NCBI GenBank assembly: GCA_002453155.1 | Contig: DKGG01000019.1 | Coordinates: 102,500 to 141,031 of the forward strand | Direction of reading: 5' to 3' | DNA: 38,532 nt | DNA from: Bdellovibrionaceae bacterium UBA6776 | GTDB lineage: Bacteria > Bdellovibrionota > Bdellovibrionia > Bdellovibrionales > UBA1609 | Made by a program: the position numbers and the translations under genes | The notes under the pieces: generated by a model | What the model was told of the DNA's origin: nothing | Database searches by the model: none | Seen by the model: only the letters and a program-made list of their open reading frames with translations | Shown: piece after piece, positions 7,648-16,779 of the stretch | Layout: every line of letters starts with the position of its first letter | Numbering within the stretch: position 1 is the stretch's first letter

Positions 7648-9300
7648 TCACTCATTCACGCAAGAAGGCTCAAAAATAGAGAGCTGCGAGTTTCTGCCGA
7701 ATGTGCGCGCCAAATAGCCCTCGAAATAGGATTTACTTCCTTTTTGATCCTGGTCTCGAAGCGCCATCAATGGATTGTAAGAAAACTGTGGCCAAGATGG
7801 ATTGGTGGGCATCCATCCATGATCGGTCGCAGAGGAGAACGCACGCACGCCGGTGATGTTTTTTGCAATCTCTTTGGCGTTTTGGTCTTCGGCATCTCGG
7901 TAGAGGCCACCGACGGCATAGTTGTTTGAAGCCAAGATCAAATCAGAATCGTTGTTTCCGTCGACGTCTACAACCACAGGAAATTCAAACAGAGTTCCTG
8001 AAGGATTGACTTCGGATTTTACGACGACAAGTTCATTTCCGCGAAGTTCAAACACGCGCAGATATTTTTCGTCCGCATAAAGGATCTCTGTTTTTCCATC
8101 GCCATTAAAGTCGAAGGAGCTGATTCCCGTGACAAGACTTGAACAATCTTGAGTTTCATATTTGGCAATCAGTTCGGCATTGCTGTCAAAGATAGAAAGG
8201 TACCGGCCCGTTGCCACCGCAATTTCCGCGGTTTCTGGATTGTCATCAAAGTTTCCGACGGTGGGTGTTCCTCCGCCCACGCGACCACTTCCACACAGAA
8301 GTTCGTTGATGCCACTGAGATCTTTGTTGACGATCACTTTGCCTTCGCTGGGGCTAGTGATAAAAAAGTTTCCATTGCTCATACCCACAACTTCGTACCC
8401 GGCGTAGTTGGGATTGAGTTCTGCTGCGGCCACATAGGCGCTAAAGGGATATTGAAAGATTGAGTTCCCAGTTTCAGGATCAAACACGCCCTTCGAAGTA
8501 AAGAGCTTAGGTTTGTCTGTTTGTTCTGGGCTCAATGGGAAGAAGAACTGAGTGAAAGCTCCGCCGCCAAGATCCCTTTGGATTTGAGGCTGATGATTGG
8601 AATCATTTTCTGAAAATAAAATTCCATCTACGGACATATGGACTTTGCCTGAGGCGTCTTTGTAAGAGGCCAAGTTGTTGCGCCCCACACTGCGATGAGT
8701 GTCCATTTCCCAACGAAAGCTTCCGTCAAAGTTTAGCGCAATGATTTTTGTCAGGGTGTGATGGGCGTAAAGGATTTCTTTTTTGAGATCGCCATCCAAA
8801 TCCACCAGCAAAGGTTGTCCGGTTCCAAAAGGCGCGAGGGAAAGTTCCCCGACAGACTTAATGGTTTGACCTGTTCTTCCGTCCACGATGCGAAGAACAC
8901 CGTTTTGATTGTAGATGGATTGGCTACTGCCTTTAACCAATTTCGAATAATCCGTTGTGAACGTGGTGAACACCACTTCAGGAATGGTGTCATTGTTGAG
9001 ATCTGCAACCAGTGGAGTCATCATCACTTGAGAAAATTCCGGAAAATTTTCAGGTTTGGTCTGATCCAATAAGGGATACCAATCCCACTTGATTTTCAAT
9101 TGAACTTTGTCCGCCTCATTGGCCACACAGGCAATCGGATGGGGAAGGGATTCGGGTGTGGCATTTGCGCTCAATGAATGGGAAGGGGGAGGAGCTTCCA
9201 CAAAATTCACTCCAGAGCAGTTTTGAAAACCAATCAGTAGGCCCGTCACTGCAAACGCGAAAGCAAAACCCATTTTCAAGGATTTGAAATTCCTAGACAC
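7648..9300 (-). CDS. FG-GAP (integrin-like beta-propeller) lipoprotein
   Basis: About 550 residues. The N-terminal hydrophobic segment (MGFAFAFAVTGLLIGFQNC) ends in an FQNC motif that I associate with Bdellovibrio-type lipoproteins; it is not a canonical lipobox. The body contains FG-GAP/VCBS repeats with calcium-type loops: VADLNNDTIPEVVF, LVDLDGDLKKEILY, VGNFDDNPETAEIAV, FDFNGDGKTEILY and VVDVDGNNDSDLILA. Together these should form a seven-bladed propeller, and its location is probably the outer membrane or cell surface. The GTG at 9300 is chosen because GGGGG precedes it at suitable spacing; TTG 9312 and ATG 9261 are alternatives. Binding of a host or prey surface is possible but unproven. 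Confidence 0.8.
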   Translation of the reverse strand: MSRNFKSLKMGFAFAFAVTGLLIGFQNCSGVNFVEAPPPSHSLSANATPESLPHPIACVANEADKVQLKIKWDWYPLLDQTKPENFPEFSQVMMTPLVADLNNDTIPEVVFTTFTTDYSKLVKGSSQSIYNQNGVLRIVDGRTGQTIKSVGELSLAPFGTGQPLLVDLDGDLKKEILYAHHTLTKIIALNFDGSFRWEMDTHRSVGRNNLASYKDASGKVHMSVDGILFSENDSNHQPQIQRDLGGGAFTQFFFPLSPEQTDKPKLFTSKGVFDPETGNSIFQYPFSAYVAAAELNPNYAGYEVVGMSNGNFFITSPSEGKVIVNKDLSGINELLCGSGRVGGGTPTVGNFDDNPETAEIAVATGRYLSIFDSNAELIAKYETQDCSSLVTGISSFDFNGDGKTEILYADEKYLRVFELRGNELVVVKSEVNPSGTLFEFPVVVDVDGNNDSDLILASNNYAVGGLYRDAEDQNAKEIAKNITGVRAFSSATDHGWMPTNPSWPQFSYNPLMALRDQDQKGSKSYFEGYLARTFGRNSQLSIFEPSCVNE

Positions 9301-9319
9301 GTGAACCCCCAATGATGCT

Positions 9320-9377
9320 CAAAGGCATCTCCCTCACTGGATATAAAGCAATTATACGGCCAAAGGAGATGGCCTTG
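9320..9377 (-). promoter_or_regulatory. Possible promoter inside an inverted repeat upstream of the FG-GAP gene
   Basis: Arms at 9320-9332 and 9365-9377 pair at 11 of 13 positions (CATCTCC with GGAGATG). Between them, on the minus strand, lies TATAAT (9351-9356), a perfect -10 hexamer without a good -35 box. It is 51 bases before the proposed GTG start. The rest of the 230-base gap to the next gene shows nothing else I can name. Confidence 0.3.
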
Positions 9378-9530
9378 TATTCATTTAAAAGTTCAACACC
9401 TGACTAAGGGCTGAGAATTCACTAAAAGTTCGACGTCTCAAAGTGAGAACATTTCCCCTTTTTCATCGTTTCTTCGCGGCGGAAGTTGGTCTGCTCAACA
9501 TAATATTTCAAGTTTAAAGTGGCCTGCAAT

Positions 9531-10088
9531 TTAGCTTGAAGGAATCAGCAGGCGATTTTGTTTTCCGCCAAGGGCCCTTTTGATTGTGACAAAAACTTCT
9601 TTGAGAGCATGTTGATTGGAAAAGAGTGGGGGGACAGAGGATTGATTTTCCTCGGTCAATAGAACCCAGTGAACCAAGCCTTGAGAGGAGATCTCATCAA
9701 TCATTTGCTGGAGGGCGACAATGTCCATTTGCTTTGGATGGGTTCGCCGAAATCCCAAACGGGCACTCCAGCTTTTGCGAAGAAAGGTCCACTGGCGAAG
9801 TCTTTCGTTCAGTGCAGAAACCACCTTATCTTGTGAATCTTGAAGGGCTCGAAGTGTCAGTCGGTCGGGATCTGTGCTGAGGCAGGTTTGCGTATTGTCT
9901 TCGTTTTGGCAAAATCCGATTTGAGTGCGCTCCAAATCTAAAAGGGTCAAAGAGTGAATTTCGGCTTCATCATTGGTGGTGAGCGCCAAGATTCGGTAGT
10001 GAGAATTTTGTTCAAGGGGTTGTGCCAAAGATGGGCAACCCCATGTCCCTAGGATCAAAACTGTCAGCATTAGAAGTGTGGATTTCAT
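9531..10088 (-). CDS. Secreted protein of unknown function
   Basis: I do not recognise this 185-residue protein. It has a signal peptide (MKSTLLMLTVLILGTWGCPSLAQP) that most likely ends at SLAQ; the Cys in it is not within a good lipobox. The mature part is mostly polar, with two cysteines close together (GFCQNEDNTQTC), a helical segment (LTLRALQDSQDKVVSALNERL), and an alpha-beta stretch ending VHWVLLTEEN. AAGGTG precedes the ATG at the right distance. It is read in the same direction as the FG-GAP gene but 230 bases upstream, and its promoter region is divergent from the K+ transport operon. Confidence 0.6.
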   Translation of the reverse strand: MKSTLLMLTVLILGTWGCPSLAQPLEQNSHYRILALTTNDEAEIHSLTLLDLERTQIGFCQNEDNTQTCLSTDPDRLTLRALQDSQDKVVSALNERLRQWTFLRKSWSARLGFRRTHPKQMDIVALQQMIDEISSQGLVHWVLLTEENQSSVPPLFSNQHALKEVFVTIKRALGGKQNRLLIPSS

Positions 10089-10200
10089 AGAAGTTCACCT
10101 TTCTGGGTTCCTAGAATGATTTATTTGCATTTTAAAGACCAGCCCTAAAAACCAATCTTTTGATCATGACACCGCATCCGTTTGATAGTTTAATCGGGCC

Positions 10201-11976
10201 ATGCTTTCGCGATTTGAGCCCCTCTATGAAAAGGCCTCTGGTCTGTTGGACCGAGCGGTGATGATCTTGGGGGTTTCCTGTGTGGGAATTTTTATTTTTT
10301 ACTATGGATTTCCTCTAGAACCCAGAATCTATGAAATGCTGGGGTATGCCCTTTATGGAATCGCCTTGGTTTTTATCCTTCAAGAGTTTTTGAGATTTCT
10401 TTTTTGTCCTCAGATCAAGTTGCATTTTCGATCCCGCCGCATGGAAATCCTGTTTGTTGTTCTGCTTTTTATGACGTTGTTTTCAGAAGAGATCATTTCC
10501 TACTTTCTTCCAAACCAGCTCACGCAGTTGGACGTTCGAAACATTGCCATTGCCTATTTGGCCCTCACTCAAACTTTAATTTTTTCTGCGCAAATGGTTC
10601 GCTCATTGAGAGGATCGGAAGTTCTTTCCCACTATGAAATGACTCCCAGCCGGTTGATGGTGGTCAGTTTTGCCACGCCCATTTTGTTAGGGGCGGCACT
10701 GCTAAAGCTTCCCAATGCGACGGTGAATGGCATCGGGTGGTTGGATGCCCTCTTCACATCGACCAGTGCGGTGTGTGTGACGGGGCTTGTGGTGTTGGAC
10801 ACTCAAAAAGATTTTACTCCCATGGGGCAGACTTTGATTGCCATGCTCTTTCAAATTGGTGGCCTGGGGATTATGACCATCACCATGAGTTTTGGATTTC
10901 TCTTTTCTCGCGGTTTGGCGATGAAAGAGCGCATTCTTTTTTCGGAACTTTTGGCTGAAGAGCGTTTGGGAAAAGTGGGTAACATATTATTTCAGGTGAC
11001 CTTTTACACTTTGATTGCCGAAGGGGTTGGCGCCACACTTTTGTACATTTCCCGTGGCGGAAGTTTGACTCATTTTGATTTTCATTTGTTCTTGAGTGCG
11101 GCTTTTCACAGCATTTCCGCTTTTTGCAATGCGGGGTTTTCTTTATTTTCACAGAGTCTCTATGCAGAAACCGTCCGCGCCAATGAAATGTATTCCATTG
11201 TGATCATGGGATTGATTGTGGCCGGGGGGATTGGGTACCCGGTTTTTTACAATCTTCTGGGAGTTCTTAAAGATAAGCTCACAAAAACCAGAAACTCTCG
11301 AACCCTGGTGAAAATTCAAACGAAGATGGTTCTTTGGACCACATTTGTGCTTTTGTTTCTGGGGACCTCCTTGGTGTTTTTGATGGAGAGCCGGTCTTCT
11401 TTTCAAGGGTTGTCTGTTTTAGAGCAGATACGGCAGTCGGCTTTTATTTCGGTTACGTCTCGGACCGCGGGTTTTAATCTTTGGCCCACCGAAAGTCTGT
11501 CTTTTGAAACCTGTTTTGTAGTGATCTTTTTGATGTGGATTGGGGGCTCTCCCATGTCCACGGCGGGTGGAATTAAAACACTAACTGTGGCTGTGGCGTG
11601 GTTGAATTTGACGGCCACCTTGAAAGGCGCCCAGCGGATCGTGGTGTTCGGAAGGGAAATCACTCGAGCAAGTCTTCACAAAGCCTTTGCGATCATTTTT
11701 GGATCTATTTTAATTTTGATTCTGGTATCCGGAGCCTTGATTCTTTTGGAGCCCTCGAAAAGCCGCTTGGATTTGATTTTTGAAGTGGTCTCTGCATTTG
11801 GAACCGTGGGGCTTTCACGGGGAGTCACTGCAGATCTGTCATCATGGGGAAAGTTTTTGATCATCTCAATGATGTTTGTGGGGCGACTTGGGTTTCTTAC
11901 GGTGCTGAACAGTTTTTACAGCCGCTACCGAGAGCCCCATTACAAGCTTTTAAAGGAAAATATCAATGTCAGTTAA
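10201..11976 (+). CDS. TrkH/KtrB-family potassium uptake channel subunit
   Basis: 591-residue inner-membrane protein of the TrkH/KtrB/NtpJ family. The four pore loops with their selectivity glycines are visible in order: TSTSAVCVTGLVV, SISAFCNAGFSL, ISVTSRTAGFNL and VSAFGTVGLSRG. Between them are paired membrane helices, and about 150 extra residues with four likely helices precede the first pore, as in longer KtrB-like members. It should form a dimer gated by the cytosolic TrkA-type protein encoded 12 bases downstream. Together they mediate K+ (possibly Na+-coupled) uptake for osmotic adaptation. It appears to start the operon running to 17929. Confidence 0.92.
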   Translation: MLSRFEPLYEKASGLLDRAVMILGVSCVGIFIFYYGFPLEPRIYEMLGYALYGIALVFILQEFLRFLFCPQIKLHFRSRRMEILFVVLLFMTLFSEEIISYFLPNQLTQLDVRNIAIAYLALTQTLIFSAQMVRSLRGSEVLSHYEMTPSRLMVVSFATPILLGAALLKLPNATVNGIGWLDALFTSTSAVCVTGLVVLDTQKDFTPMGQTLIAMLFQIGGLGIMTITMSFGFLFSRGLAMKERILFSELLAEERLGKVGNILFQVTFYTLIAEGVGATLLYISRGGSLTHFDFHLFLSAAFHSISAFCNAGFSLFSQSLYAETVRANEMYSIVIMGLIVAGGIGYPVFYNLLGVLKDKLTKTRNSRTLVKIQTKMVLWTTFVLLFLGTSLVFLMESRSSFQGLSVLEQIRQSAFISVTSRTAGFNLWPTESLSFETCFVVIFLMWIGGSPMSTAGGIKTLTVAVAWLNLTATLKGAQRIVVFGREITRASLHKAFAIIFGSILILILVSGALILLEPSKSRLDLIFEVVSAFGTVGLSRGVTADLSSWGKFLIISMMFVGRLGFLTVLNSFYSRYREPHYKLLKENINVS

Positions 11977-11988
11977 AGGAAGAATTCT

Positions 11989-12690
11989 ATGCGCAGTCGG
12001 TTTGCTGTTTTAGGTTTAGGTCATTTTGGTTTTAATTTGAGTTTGGCCCTGACCAAAAAAGGCGCGGAGGTCTTGGCCGTGGACAATCGCGAAAGCCAGG
12101 TTGAACGGCTTCGGGATCGAGTGGCTCATGCAGTGGTGGCGGATGCCAAAGACAAAGGCGCCTTGGCCAGTTTGGGGTTGGAAGATATGGATGCTGTGAT
12201 CGTGGCCATCGGCGAAGACTTTGAAAGTTCCATTTTGGCCACAGCCAACCTGCAAGAAATCGGAGTGAAGAAGATTTCCTCTCGAGTGGTTTCTCCGACC
12301 CACGAGAAACTATTAAAACTGATGAATGTGGAAGACTTGATTTTGCCAGAAGCGGAAGCTGCAGAGCAGTTTGCCCACAAACTCATTCGTAAAGGAATTT
12401 TGGAGTATTTGGAAATCTCAAAAGATCACAGCATTGTCGAACTCCATGTGCCTAAGATTTTTGTGAAAAAGACCCTTGGGGATTTGAATTTGAGAAAAAA
12501 CTACGGGATCAACCTGATTACGATCATTAAAAGCGTGAAAAAGGCGGGGCTTTTTTCTCTGAAAAAAGAACCGGAGGAAAATAAGGTGATCGGGGTTTTG
12601 GATGGGTCCTATGTGTTTGAACCAGACGATATTTTGGTGGTCTTTGGTTCCGAGTCTTCGATCAAAAAGATTTTAGATCTTTCCAAGTAA
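11989..12690 (+). CDS. TrkA/KtrA-type RCK gating subunit
   Basis: 233 residues. An RCK N-domain with a Rossmann fold (FAVLGLGHFGFNLSLALTKKGAEVLAVD) binds nucleotide. It is followed by VVADAKDKGALASLGLEDMDAVIVAIG and, after residue about 140, a TrkA-C domain (IVELHVPKIFVKKTLGDLNLRKNYGINLITI). This size is that of KtrA or single-module TrkA rather than the doubled E. coli TrkA. It forms a ring on the cytosolic face that gates the channel subunit encoded just upstream. AAAGGAAG provides a good ribosome site. Confidence 0.92.
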   Translation: MRSRFAVLGLGHFGFNLSLALTKKGAEVLAVDNRESQVERLRDRVAHAVVADAKDKGALASLGLEDMDAVIVAIGEDFESSILATANLQEIGVKKISSRVVSPTHEKLLKLMNVEDLILPEAEAAEQFAHKLIRKGILEYLEISKDHSIVELHVPKIFVKKTLGDLNLRKNYGINLITIIKSVKKAGLFSLKKEPEENKVIGVLDGSYVFEPDDILVVFGSESSIKKILDLSK

Positions 12691-12698
12691 GGGAACTG

Positions 12699-15083
12699 AT
12701 GCGCGCGTATTCGAAGTTTTTTATTTTGTCTGTGGCCTTTGTGATTTTGATCCACTTCCTTTCGGTGGGAGTGGGGCCTGTTCCAGGACTGGGAGCTTTG
12801 CTGAGCTTTTCTCAAGGCGTCTATGTCAACGCCAGAGAAAACCCTTTTGGCAAAAAAGAATTAAAGTCCACCTTTTTGAAAGACAAAGTTGAAATTTTTT
12901 ATGACCAAAACAAAGTCCCACATGTTTTCGCAAAAAACTTTGAGGACCTTTATTTTGCTCAAGGGTATTTGATGGCCCAGTTTCGCCTTTGGCAAATGGA
13001 CATTTTAACCCGTGTGGGAGGAGGTCAGCTTTCTGAAATCCTCGGGAAACGGACCGCCAACGTAGACCGGTTTTTTATTCAGGCGGGACTTCGCAAAGCC
13101 TCTCGGGAAAGTTTGGATCAGATTCTTTCTCAAGAAAAAAGTCGAGTGGCGGTCACCTCCTTCACTCAAGGAATTAACGCTTACATTTTGTCCTTGAACT
13201 ATGAGGATTGGCCGGTGGAATACAAGGTGGTTCAGTTTCGACCAGCGCCATTTTCTGAAATCCGCGTGGCTCAATTTTTGAAAATGATGAGTTTCAATTT
13301 GGCGGCACGAAGCTATGATCTCAAATTGACAGAAATTTTTCAAAAATTGGGCTGGGAACAAACTTCAGAATTGTTTCCCGATTTCTATGGCCCTTTGATT
13401 GAGGAGCCGGGATTCGATGTTCTCTTTCATGATCTTAATGGTCAAACCTCCAATCAAAAATCGAAGGATTACAAAGTTTTTAAAACTCATTTTGAAAACT
13501 TTCCGGAATTTTTAAAACCTTTTGAAACAGATGGCAGCAATTCCTGGGTGGTGTCCAAAGAGCGCACGCGGGCGGGGTTTAATATTTTGGCCAATGACAC
13601 ACATCTTGGGCTTCAGTCTCCTTCGGTTTGGGTGGAGATGCGTTTGAACGTGCCCGGTCAGTTGGATGTTTATGGCGCCTCCTTTCCGGCGTCTCCGGGC
13701 GTGATTTTGGGAATGAATTCTCACTTCGCATGGGGTTCCACAAATGGAACGGTGGATGTGGTGGATTGGTTTGAATTGGAATTTGAAAATGAAACTTCCA
13801 ACCGCTACTTGGTGGATGGGAAGTGGATTGAGGCACAGGTTGAAGAAGAATCTCTAAAGGTTCGAAAACGCAAAGAGGAAAAAGTTTCGGTGGTATGGAC
13901 CCAGTTTGGTCCCGTGGTGCATCGAGAGGGCCGTCGTGGACTGGCGTTTCGGTGGACGGCCCATGAGCCCTCCAATGAACTGGAAATCTTTTTGAAATTG
14001 GATCAGGCCCAATCGGTCGCGGAAGCAAAAGTCCTCTTGCGGGACTACGTCACTCCGGTTCAAAATTTCAGTCTTGTGGACAGGGATCACATCGCAATTG
14101 TAACTGCAGGTTTGGTGCCTCAGAAAAAATACGGATTTGGTCGGGTGGTGGAGGATGGCACTCAAAGCCAAAACAACTGGCCCCGGTTGATGCGCATCAA
14201 TGATTTGCTCACTTCAGAAAATCCTTCAAATGGGTTTCTTTTTTCCGCCAATCAACGGCCTGTAGGGTCCGAGTTCCAAACCTATTTGGGATGGGACTTT
14301 GAACAGCCTTACCGCGGACTTCGGATTCAACACCTTCTTGGTCAAAATTCCTCGGTGGAGGTGGACGACATGTTGAAAATGCAGAATGAAGCTTTTAATG
14401 AATGGGCCTTTCATTTTTTTAAAATCGTCGATCGCTCCCAAGTTTTGGGGATGATACATAATTCTTTTGCAAAACAAAAATTTGAAAAATTACTTCGATG
14501 GGACTTTCAAGATCGTCCGGAAGCCCTTGAAACCAGTTTGTTTTCTGCATGGTTCGAGTCGGTCTCGGACAGGTTGTGGGCGGATCCGTTTAAATTTCAA
14601 AAAAAGAAATACTATCCAAAAGTGTCGCGGTCTTTGATTGAGATTCAAAAACAAATTCGTGAAGACAAAGAGTCCGCTTATAAAATGTTGGCTCAGGATT
14701 TCGAAGAGGGAATCAAAAATTTAGAGAAGTCCTATGGGAGTGAAGAACATTGGACCTGGGGAGAGATTCATCCCACACACTTTCCCCACGTGACACGATT
14801 TCCAGGATTTGAGGCGGCGACGGTTCGGCCTCAAGGAAGTCGATACAGCTTGAACTCGAACAAGGGCACACATGGTGGAGCATGGCGCTTTGTGGTGAAC
14901 TTCTCCACACCACTGAAAGCTTGGAGTCAAATCCCCGGGGGATTGAATGGAAATCCGGTGCTCCCTTGGTATGTGGATCAAATTCAAGAGTGGACTCGTG
15001 GAGGTTTCAAAGAAGTCCAGTTTCAATCTCAAAAGGAAACTCAAAAAAATTCATTGGAGAGTTTCGTCATGGAGCCCCTATGA
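12699..15083 (+). CDS. Penicillin-acylase-family N-terminal-nucleophile hydrolase
   Basis: 794 residues, the length of a penicillin/AHL acylase precursor. An N-terminal hydrophobic segment (FFILSVAFVILIHFLSVGVG) exports or anchors it. The alpha-subunit region has VPHVFAKNFEDLYFAQGYLMAQFRLWQMDILTRVGGG. Autocleavage should occur at Gly279-Ser280 in DGSNSWVVS, making Ser280 the nucleophile of the beta subunit. Downstream are NDTHLGLQSPSVWVEM and PGVILGMNSHFAWGSTN, which are substrate-pocket blocks. Family members cut amide bonds in beta-lactams, acyl-homoserine lactones or other acyl compounds; the substrate here is unknown. It lies eight bases after the K+ gating gene and overlaps the next gene by ATGA. 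Confidence 0.88.
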   Translation: MRAYSKFFILSVAFVILIHFLSVGVGPVPGLGALLSFSQGVYVNARENPFGKKELKSTFLKDKVEIFYDQNKVPHVFAKNFEDLYFAQGYLMAQFRLWQMDILTRVGGGQLSEILGKRTANVDRFFIQAGLRKASRESLDQILSQEKSRVAVTSFTQGINAYILSLNYEDWPVEYKVVQFRPAPFSEIRVAQFLKMMSFNLAARSYDLKLTEIFQKLGWEQTSELFPDFYGPLIEEPGFDVLFHDLNGQTSNQKSKDYKVFKTHFENFPEFLKPFETDGSNSWVVSKERTRAGFNILANDTHLGLQSPSVWVEMRLNVPGQLDVYGASFPASPGVILGMNSHFAWGSTNGTVDVVDWFELEFENETSNRYLVDGKWIEAQVEEESLKVRKRKEEKVSVVWTQFGPVVHREGRRGLAFRWTAHEPSNELEIFLKLDQAQSVAEAKVLLRDYVTPVQNFSLVDRDHIAIVTAGLVPQKKYGFGRVVEDGTQSQNNWPRLMRINDLLTSENPSNGFLFSANQRPVGSEFQTYLGWDFEQPYRGLRIQHLLGQNSSVEVDDMLKMQNEAFNEWAFHFFKIVDRSQVLGMIHNSFAKQKFEKLLRWDFQDRPEALETSLFSAWFESVSDRLWADPFKFQKKKYYPKVSRSLIEIQKQIREDKESAYKMLAQDFEEGIKNLEKSYGSEEHWTWGEIHPTHFPHVTRFPGFEAATVRPQGSRYSLNSNKGTHGGAWRFVVNFSTPLKAWSQIPGGLNGNPVLPWYVDQIQEWTRGGFKEVQFQSQKETQKNSLESFVMEPL

Positions 15084-15442
15084 TTTCAATGGTTGTGAGT
15101 GTGTCCTTTCTGTCTTTGGCGATGTCTTTTTTTGCTCCTTGGTACACGGTGGTGGCATTGGCTGCTGGGGTTTACAGTTTTCGCCGGAGGAATCACGCCG
15201 AAATTTTATGGATTTGTGGATCTATTTTTACGTTACATTTTTTAGTGGCGGGATTTTTGGATTTTCAATCTCAAGGTTTTATTGGGCTGCGCATGGGAGG
15301 TCTTTTCTCATCCCCTCGATCCTTAATTTATTTTTTGAACGGCCTTATTCCTGCGCTTTTGTTTGGAATCACTGCCTACATGGTCATTGAGGGCCGCAGC
15401 CTTGTTAAGAGAAGTCATCGAAAGACCGAAAAGAAGGCGTGA
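15080..15442 (+). CDS. Small integral membrane protein of unknown function
   Basis: 120 residues with about four predicted membrane helices: MVVSVSFLSLAMSFFAPWYTV, VVALAAGVYSF, ILWICGSIFTLHFLVAGFL and LIYFLNGLIPALLFGITAYMV. It ends in a basic tail (KRSHRKTEKKA), suggesting a cytosolic C-terminus. I cannot assign a family. The start ATG is set by a four-base overlap with the acylase stop codon, and its own stop overlaps the GTG of the subtilase. Translational coupling on both sides suggests a connected function with these exported hydrolases. Confidence 0.65.
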   Translation: MISMVVSVSFLSLAMSFFAPWYTVVALAAGVYSFRRRNHAEILWICGSIFTLHFLVAGFLDFQSQGFIGLRMGGLFSSPRSLIYFLNGLIPALLFGITAYMVIEGRSLVKRSHRKTEKKA

Positions 15443-16779
15443 TTTCCAGACGCCTTTCCTTTTTTTTAATCGGTAAGATCGTTTTTAGCTTGGGTTTTTC
15501 GGCTCAGGCGCAACTGTCAAAAAGTTCTGCGTTTTTGGCTCACAAAGTTCAAGTGTCCGCCGAAGCGCTGCAGTCCAGTGGCTTGCACACGACCTACGTC
15601 GCATTGGTGAAGTCTCGTTGTATCACAGAAAACAAACTCCCCAAGTGGTTGCCTCGCCAAAGCCATAAAGCTTTGCCCGAAGGTCTTTCGGCCCGCTCCA
15701 TTGTTTTCGATTTAAAAAACGTTCCCATGAAGCAATTCTATTTAGATTTGGAAAGCCCATGCATTCTTGGGGTCGCGGATCAGGGGATTCTTGAAACGAC
15801 TTCTTTAGACCCTCGCCGGGCCGAGCAACTTCAGCTCCCCTATTTGAAGTTTGAGGACTACAGCAACGTTTTTAAAAGTCCTTTGTTTTTTGATTTAAAG
15901 CCAGCACTTGTGGCCGTGGTGGATTCGGGGATTTCTTTAAATCATCCAGATCTCAAAGATCATTTGTGGACTCGGGCAAATGGTTCTCACGGATTTAATT
16001 TTATGACCTCGGACCCTTTTGATTTGGAAGATGGTCTGGGTCACGGGACTCATGTGGCCGGGATTATTGGAGCCATTGGCGACAATGGAGTGGGCGTCAT
16101 TGGCCTGTCACAGAATGTGCGGTTTATGGTTTTGAAAACCCAAGATGACAATGGGCAGGGAAGTGTTGGGAACATTGCAGATGCCATTCGCTATGCGGCG
16201 GATCAGGGCGCAGATGTGATCAACTTGTCACTTGCGATGAACAGTAAAAATGCTTTGCTTGAAGATGCGATCAATTACGCCCTCGAAAAAGGATCCTTTT
16301 TGGTCGCAGCGACGGGGAACAATGCGGCACTGATGACTTTGGAGAATTTTTACTCCCCGGCCAGTTATGGGTATGGTCGCAATGGACTGATCAGTGTGGC
16401 TTCGGTAGACAGTCAGTCGGGCGTTCTCTCGGATTTTTCGAACCATTCGATCACTTATGCAGAAATGGCCGCACCTGGAAGTCACGGAATCACTCACATT
16501 CTTTCCACCTCTAAGAATGAAGATTATCGTTTTATGGCAGGAACCTCTATGGCCGCACCTCATGTGGCGGGAGCCGCAGCGCAGGTGATCTCTTATTTTA
16601 AATCCATTGGAGAGCCGCTCTCTCCGGCCCAAGTGGAAGAATTTTTAAAAATCCACTCCCGAAGAAATGTAAATTTAAATTCCTATGTTTCCGGTGGACG
16701 CGAGTTGGATTTAAAAAATCTGTCTGACGTGATTTTGCATCAGTTTCAACTTTCCAGTGAAGGAGGTTTGGATGACTGA
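15439..16779 (+). CDS. Secreted subtilisin-like serine protease (S8)
   Basis: 446 residues beginning with GTG that overlaps the previous stop. The signal peptide ends SAQAQ. A propeptide-like region of about 130 residues precedes the S8 catalytic domain. The triad is Asp162 (AVVDSG), His202 (GHGTHVAGIIG) and Ser370 (GTSMAAPHVAG), with the oxyanion Asn in ATGNN. It should be an active endoprotease in the periplasm or outside the cell. The gene sits between a small membrane protein and a lipoprotein with which it overlaps by eight bases, and downstream of an acylase, so the set may work together on extracytoplasmic substrates. Confidence 0.93.
   Translation: MISRRLSFFLIGKIVFSLGFSAQAQLSKSSAFLAHKVQVSAEALQSSGLHTTYVALVKSRCITENKLPKWLPRQSHKALPEGLSARSIVFDLKNVPMKQFYLDLESPCILGVADQGILETTSLDPRRAEQLQLPYLKFEDYSNVFKSPLFFDLKPALVAVVDSGISLNHPDLKDHLWTRANGSHGFNFMTSDPFDLEDGLGHGTHVAGIIGAIGDNGVGVIGLSQNVRFMVLKTQDDNGQGSVGNIADAIRYAADQGADVINLSLAMNSKNALLEDAINYALEKGSFLVAATGNNAALMTLENFYSPASYGYGRNGLISVASVDSQSGVLSDFSNHSITYAEMAAPGSHGITHILSTSKNEDYRFMAGTSMAAPHVAGAAAQVISYFKSIGEPLSPAQVEEFLKIHSRRNVNLNSYVSGGRELDLKNLSDVILHQFQLSSEGGLDD

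Noticed and set aside
14882..15079. An upstream extension of the small membrane protein
   Set aside because: It lies wholly inside the acylase gene in another frame; the ATGA overlap at 15080 marks the real start.
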